From JANWHF01 sp036276235 (GTDB lineage: Bacteria; Planctomycetota; Phycisphaerae; Tepidisphaerales; Tepidisphaeraceae), in contig DATBDZ010000082.1 in assembly GCA_036276235.1 (NCBI GenBank), forward strand, positions 1 to 10,203: a stretch of DNA of 10,203 nt, in the 5' to 3' direction. The notes under the pieces were generated by a model. It made no database searches. It was not told the DNA's origin and saw nothing but the letters and a program-made list of their open reading frames with translations. Of this stretch, positions 5,722 to 10,203 are shown piece after piece. Each line of letters begins with the position of its first letter. The first letter of the stretch is position 1. The translations under genes and the position numbers were made by a program.

Positions 5722-8700
5722 ATGCGCTTTTCACGCAAAGGACGCAAGCTGCGTGAGGTTTGTCGATCTGCCGACGCCGTGCTGGAGAGGCTCGAATGCC
5801 GCCAGTTACTGAGCGCGGCATTCAATATCACGAGCCTGACGGCGATGCGGAACAACGCCGCCTTCTCGCAGGTCAACGGCTCGGGCGTCGGCATTGCCGT
5901 GCTCGATACCGGCGTCTTCGCGCAAAATCCGGATTTGAGCTCGAACGTCGTGGCATTTTATAACGCCGTTTCCGATCCGATTACGACGACCAACCTTTCG
6001 CCGACTAACGCGATCGATCATGAAGGCCACGGCTCGCACGTGTCGGGCATCGCGGCATCTTCAAATCCGAGCATCGGTGTCGCCTATAAAGCAAAACTGG
6101 TTGATATTCGGGTATTTGCGGATGTAGGCGAATCGCAGCTCGGCGGCGATCCGGTGCTGCGCGGGTTGGAATGGGTCGCAGCCAACTATCAGACCTACAA
6201 CATCAAAGTCGTGAACATGTCGCTCGGCGAATCGGGCGTCAACGACAACACGGTGACGACCGCCGACGCGCAGGACGCGGAGGCGGTTGAGATCAAGGAT
6301 TTGCAGCGGCTTGGAGTTACTGTCGTCAGCGCATCGGGGAACAGCTACGCAAATGATCCGACGCCGGGCGCATCATTCCCCGCGGTTGTTTCGACAATCA
6401 GCGTTGCCAATACCTGGGCGAGCACGGGGCAGGCGGCGGACTTCAACGTCCCCTATGGTGGAAGCGGGGACGAGTTTTACGCAATCGATAAATCAGCCAC
6501 GCCGGACACGCTCGCTTCGACCAGCCAGCGCAGCACGCTCAATAATCAGCTCGCTGCGCCGGGCGAGGATATCTTCAGCACATGGAATGGCACGCCCGAC
6601 TCGAGCAACGGCAGCGATCTGCTGCACAACACGATCAGCGGCACGAGCATGGCCGCGCCGTTTGTGTCCGGGGTTGTCGCGCTGATGCAGCAGGCGGCCA
6701 AATTCTTCGGCGGGCATTACATCTCCGATCCATCGCAAGTTCTGCAAATTCTGCAGCAGACCGCCGACACCGTCGTTGATGCGAACAATCCGAATAATTC
6801 GCGATTCGATAGCCTCGGCGGCACCACCAGCAACCTGCCGGAAACAGGGCTGGGCTTCAAACGCGTCAATGTGCTTAAGGCGATTCAGGAAGTGGAGCAA
6901 ATCGTCACCGGCAGCACGACGCTCACCGGCCCGACGCCCGGCCCCGATACCGACAACACGACGACCACGGCAACGCCCGTCAACTCCATCGACGGCACGG
7001 TGCTGTACACGTTCGATGGGACGATCGGCTCGGATGGTCTGGTGTTGGACGGCGCTAACGATGTCGATCTGTTCAAGCTCGATCTGGTGTCGCCGGGCAG
7101 CTTCGTGGTTGCATTGAGCCAGCCGGTTGGCGGGACTGCGTTTGCCGGCGCACTGCGGCTGTTCGACAGTGCCGGCAACGTCGTCGCGCAGGCAACCGGT
7201 ACATCCAGCAGCTACCCTGTCCTCAGCACGCCGATCGGCACGCCGCTGGCGATCGGCACTTATTATCTGGGCATCAGCAGCGTCGGGAATCAGAGCTATC
7301 ACATTAACGGAACCGGCGCCGCCGGCGGCACTTCGCAAGGCGATTACAGCGTTCAGATCGAACTCCAAAACCCCGATCCCAACGGAACGGCGCAAGGCGC
7401 TGCCGGCATCGATGTCACTCAGCCCAACGAAATTCTCACCGATCCGAACACCAACGCGCAGTACACGGATGTGGTTCAGACCGGCCAGCTCGGCTCCGAT
7501 CCGCCGCCGGCCGGGAGCACCACGCGCGTGACCGTGACCAGCGACGTGGACATGTTCAAGCTCACCGCGCCGGATACCGGGCTGCTCGATGTCACTACCG
7601 ATACGAGTTCCTATTTCTTCGGCGCGGACACTTTCATCAAGGTCTTCGATGCAAATCTGAATCTGCTGGGCTCAAACGACGACGCGAATTTTCAGACGAC
7701 CGACAGCGCGTTGAGCGTTCACGTGACGGCAGGGCAGACGTATTACGTTGCCGTTACCGTGCCGGTGAATTCGGGGTTCGATCCGAAGAACCCGTACGCC
7801 AGCCGCGTTCCAAATGCGACATTGCTGAATCAGCCTTACGATCTGCATTTGCGGTTTGATAATGGTGACACCAATGGGACCGCCGTCAGCGCTGTTCCTG
7901 CGGGGGTCGGGACGATCTCCGGCTCGATCGGCGCCGACAATGGCGTCCCGCTGCTGGGGGCCAACAACGGCTCGAAGGACGTTGACTTCCTCAGCTTCAC
8001 CGCCACCTCGACCGGCCTTTTGGATGTGAGCGCGCTGAGCAACTCGAGCGGCTTCACGCCGGTCGTCAGCTTGTGGGAGTTCACCGCGGGGCAGACGGAT
8101 ATTGTTAAAGTCGCCGACACCTCAGCGCTGCCTAATCAACATTTGATCGCGCAAGTGACGGCCAACGAGCCGTTCTTTGTCGCTGTCACGGGCCTGGGCA
8201 ACAGCAACTTCAACTGGTTTGCGATCGCCAGCGGAAGCGGCGGGCAAACGGGCAACTACACGCTCGCCACGACGCTGCGTCCGCAATCCGATCTGGCTGC
8301 CCTCAGCGATAACTCCATTCAAAACGGCACACCAGAAGCCATCAGCGTCGGCCAGACGCTCAAGGGAAATCTGGGAATGGATGGAAACGTTGTCATCGGC
8401 TCCACCGACGTGGACATGTACAGCTTCGTCGCGCCGACAACGCAAGTCGTGGACATTCGCACCAGCACCGGCCAGGAGGGCGACGCCGACACCGTCCTCC
8501 GCGTCTTTGACGGCGGCGGGAATCAGCTTGCCGTCAACGACAATCGCGATTCATCCACTACCGCCAGCGATGTGAAGATTCTGGTGCTGGCAGGGCAGAC
8601 GTATTTCTTCGGAATCAGCGGCGCTGGCGCCAACGCCACCAGCTACAACCCGCTTACCGGCAACGGCGCGGGCAGCGGAAGCACGGGAAACTATTCGCTT

Positions 8701-10125
8701 TCGGTCAATCCCGTCGCCGCCGGGTTGAGCGTGAGCGATGCTGCAACCGTCGTCGCGTTCCCCGGCAACGTCGCGATCTTCACCGTCTCGCTGGATGCGC
8801 CGCTCACCAGCAGCGTGACCGTCGATTACGCCACCGCGGATGATACCGCCGTCGCCGGCACCGATTACACGGCAACCTCCGGCACGCTCACCTTCGCGCC
8901 GGGCGTGACAACGCAAACCGTCACCGTGCCGGTGCTCGTCGATTCGGCGAAGCAGGGAAACCAGCTTTTCTCGTTCACGCTATCCAATGCCCAGGGCGCG
9001 CCGATCGATTCCGCCAACGCCAACGGCACGATCGACGAAGAACCGGTGACGACGATCAACTTCAGCGCCGGCAAATCGGCAAGTTATGTCGACGCCGCCG
9101 GGAAGAAAGTGACCGTGTCGCTGAACGGCCCGGGCAGTGGAACGCTGGCGTTTGTCGGCTCGTCCAAGACGCCGCAGAATTTGAATATCGACGGAAGCAC
9201 GGGCGGATCGGCCCTGAGCATCAAAGGATCGAATGTAATCATCGACGGAGTCGTCATCACCGGATCGCTCGGATCATTCAACGCCAAGACGACGCAACTC
9301 AACGGCAGCATGACGGTCAGCGGAGCACTGGGCAAGCTGAGCCTCGGCAACGTCACCGCGGCACAGAGCGGACAGGCGATTTCAATCGGAACGGCCGATC
9401 TGCCCACGAGCCTCATTGTTGGCTCGGTCACCGATGAAGGCCTTTCCACGCCTGGCCTCATTGCTTCGCTGTCGGCGAAATCCTGGGCGAACAGCGGAAG
9501 CACGACCGCGAGCATTTCGGCCGGCTCCATCGCCAACATCAAGGTCACCGGCAATCTCGCGATTAATTTGACGACAGGGGCCGTCGGCAACGTAAGGATC
9601 GGCGGCTCGATCACCGGCGGAAATTGGAATGTCGCGTCGATCCAGGGAATGAAGGTGACGGGCGACATCTTCAACACCAAGATTCAGGTGACCGCGACGG
9701 CCGGATTGGTGATCGGCACCCTGACTGTCGGAAAACTGGTGAGCGGCTCGGATATCTTCGCCGACGGAAGCATCGGCAAGGTGACATTTGGCGCGATGCT
9801 CGGCAGCGATCTGTTCGCGGGCGTCGCCGACCTGGTCACGGCGCTTCCTGACGCCGCCAGCGATTTTGCCAGCGCCCAGTCGATCGCCAGCTTCACCATC
9901 AAGGGCACGTCCGCCATCTCTTTCAACAACGCAAACGTGGCGGCGAGCTCGATCGGCAAGGCAAGCATCTCCCGCGCCGGCGGCGCCAACGGCGGCACGC
10001 CGTTCGGCTTCGCCGCCAGCACGCTCGGCGCATTCAGCAACAAGGGCACAGTGACCTGGAAGAACGGCGAATCTCCAAGTTTGCTCGTGCCCGAAGGGGA
10101 TTTGGTGGTGCGGTTGCTGACCTGA
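5722..10125 (+). CDS. Large S8 (subtilisin-like) surface protease with PPC, Calx-beta and beta-rich C-terminal domains
   Basis: A 1467-aa predicted exported serine protease. Residues 1-32 are basic and end in LERLECRQLLSA, an LEPR-XLL-like N-terminal motif of large planctomycete surface proteins. The S8 domain spans about 53-396: Asp62 in AVLDTG, His103 in GHGSHVSG, oxyanion Asn207 in SASGN, Ser309 in SGTSMAAP, closing with GFKRVNVLKAI. All catalytic residues are present, so it should be active. Four PPC-like beta domains follow, entered by DVDLFKL (447), DVDMFKL (608), DVDFLSF (753) and DVDMYSF (896), each ending in a (G/D)xYxLx strand. A Calx-beta domain covers about 1002-1107 (VDYATADDTAVAGTDY). 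The last ~350 residues are Gly/Ser/Ile/Val-rich short repeats suggesting a beta-solenoid. No I9 propeptide, PEP-CTERM, dockerin or T9SS tail is visible. Likely cell-surface or secreted protein degradation; the substrate is unknown. Confidence 0.93.
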   Translation: MRFSRKGRKLREVCRSADAVLERLECRQLLSAAFNITSLTAMRNNAAFSQVNGSGVGIAVLDTGVFAQNPDLSSNVVAFYNAVSDPITTTNLSPTNAIDHEGHGSHVSGIAASSNPSIGVAYKAKLVDIRVFADVGESQLGGDPVLRGLEWVAANYQTYNIKVVNMSLGESGVNDNTVTTADAQDAEAVEIKDLQRLGVTVVSASGNSYANDPTPGASFPAVVSTISVANTWASTGQAADFNVPYGGSGDEFYAIDKSATPDTLASTSQRSTLNNQLAAPGEDIFSTWNGTPDSSNGSDLLHNTISGTSMAAPFVSGVVALMQQAAKFFGGHYISDPSQVLQILQQTADTVVDANNPNNSRFDSLGGTTSNLPETGLGFKRVNVLKAIQEVEQIVTGSTTLTGPTPGPDTDNTTTTATPVNSIDGTVLYTFDGTIGSDGLVLDGANDVDLFKLDLVSPGSFVVALSQPVGGTAFAGALRLFDSAGNVVAQATGTSSSYPVLSTPIGTPLAIGTYYLGISSVGNQSYHINGTGAAGGTSQGDYSVQIELQNPDPNGTAQGAAGIDVTQPNEILTDPNTNAQYTDVVQTGQLGSDPPPAGSTTRVTVTSDVDMFKLTAPDTGLLDVTTDTSSYFFGADTFIKVFDANLNLLGSNDDANFQTTDSALSVHVTAGQTYYVAVTVPVNSGFDPKNPYASRVPNATLLNQPYDLHLRFDNGDTNGTAVSAVPAGVGTISGSIGADNGVPLLGANNGSKDVDFLSFTATSTGLLDVSALSNSSGFTPVVSLWEFTAGQTDIVKVADTSALPNQHLIAQVTANEPFFVAVTGLGNSNFNWFAIASGSGGQTGNYTLATTLRPQSDLAALSDNSIQNGTPEAISVGQTLKGNLGMDGNVVIGSTDVDMYSFVAPTTQVVDIRTSTGQEGDADTVLRVFDGGGNQLAVNDNRDSSTTASDVKILVLAGQTYFFGISGAGANATSYNPLTGNGAGSGSTGNYSLSVNPVAAGLSVSDAATVVAFPGNVAIFTVSLDAPLTSSVTVDYATADDTAVAGTDYTATSGTLTFAPGVTTQTVTVPVLVDSAKQGNQLFSFTLSNAQGAPIDSANANGTIDEEPVTTINFSAGKSASYVDAAGKKVTVSLNGPGSGTLAFVGSSKTPQNLNIDGSTGGSALSIKGSNVIIDGVVITGSLGSFNAKTTQLNGSMTVSGALGKLSLGNVTAAQSGQAISIGTADLPTSLIVGSVTDEGLSTPGLIASLSAKSWANSGSTTASISAGSIANIKVTGNLAINLTTGAVGNVRIGGSITGGNWNVASIQGMKVTGDIFNTKIQVTATAGLVIGTLTVGKLVSGSDIFADGSIGKVTFGAMLGSDLFAGVADLVTALPDAASDFASAQSIASFTIKGTSAISFNNANVAASSIGKASISRAGGANGGTPFGFAASTLGAFSNKGTVTWKNGESPSLLVPEGDLVVRLLT

Positions 10126-10154
10126 ACTGATATGTGGCCGTGCCAAATTCCGGG

Positions 10155-10160
10155 TATAAT
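10155..10160 (+). promoter_or_regulatory. Perfect -10 box (TATAAT) at the right edge
   Basis: TATAAT matches the sigma70 -10 consensus exactly. The -35 position (about 10131-10137) has no good TTGACA match. An 11-bp TGGC-CGT-GCCA palindrome at 10135-10145 lies just upstream and could be an operator half-site pair or chance. Transcription would start at about 10167-10168. Confidence 0.5.
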
Positions 10161-10167
10161 GATGGCA

Positions 10168-10203
10168 ATGAGTCTAAAGGCGTCAGCACTTGAACGTCTT
10201 GTC
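10168..10203 (+). CDS. Possible start of an unidentified gene (cut by window edge)
   Basis: An open frame runs from ATG 10168 to the window end, giving MSLKASALERLV; an in-frame ATG at 10162 would add two residues. No Shine-Dalgarno is present. The ATG lies 7 nt after a perfect TATAAT, so it would coincide with the transcription start, as in leaderless messages. Twelve codons are too few to recognise a family, and the frame could be open by chance. Confidence 0.35.
   Translation, partial: MSLKASALERLV

Overview
The window is a GC-rich bacterial stretch with every recognisable gene on the + strand. The most likely source is a planctomycete, probably of the Phycisphaerae/Tepidisphaerales type. 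Two things suggest this: the large exported protease begins with an LEPR-XLL-like motif (LECRQLLS) typical of big planctomycete surface proteins, and the beta-propeller protein starts its mature part with the WPAFRGPTG motif common in that phylum. This lineage call is an inference; there is no rRNA or other marker here.

Layout: (1) 2-529, the C-terminal part of a Cof-type HAD phosphatase cut by the window edge. (2) 530-1164, a gene-free gap holding an AT-rich inverted repeat (492-586, overlapping the HAD stop), a GC-rich structured stretch ending in a strong intrinsic terminator (715-749), and a ~304-bp composite mirror palindrome (767-1070). (3) 1165-2811, intact glucose-6-phosphate isomerase (pgi). 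(4) 2844-3051, three hairpins of a CCCTCTCCC/GGGAGAGGG repeat family, the last of which supplies the ribosome binding site of the next gene. (5) 3059-3991, an S4-domain RluA-family pseudouridine synthase. (6) 4064-5350, an exported PQQ-type beta-propeller protein. (7) 5347-5586, a tandem array of three 73-bp BIME-like units, each two REP-like hairpins with a GTAG foot in inverted orientation. (8) 5722-10125, a 1467-aa subtilisin-like protease with four PPC-like domains, a Calx-beta domain and a C-terminal repetitive beta-rich region. (9) 10155-10203, a perfect TATAAT followed by a possible leaderless start of another gene.

The genes do not form an obvious single pathway. HAD phosphatase and pgi could both act on sugar phosphates; the RluA enzyme is housekeeping RNA modification; the propeller protein and protease are envelope or extracellular proteins. 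Most gaps are occupied by repeats, so they look like separate transcription units.

The most notable content is not a gene. Each of the three long intergenic gaps carries its own palindromic repeat families, and at three gene borders the repeat supplies functional sequence: the last 12 codons and stop of the HAD gene, the Shine-Dalgarno of the RluA gene, and the TAG stop of the propeller gene. I saw no convincing new defence or biosynthetic system.
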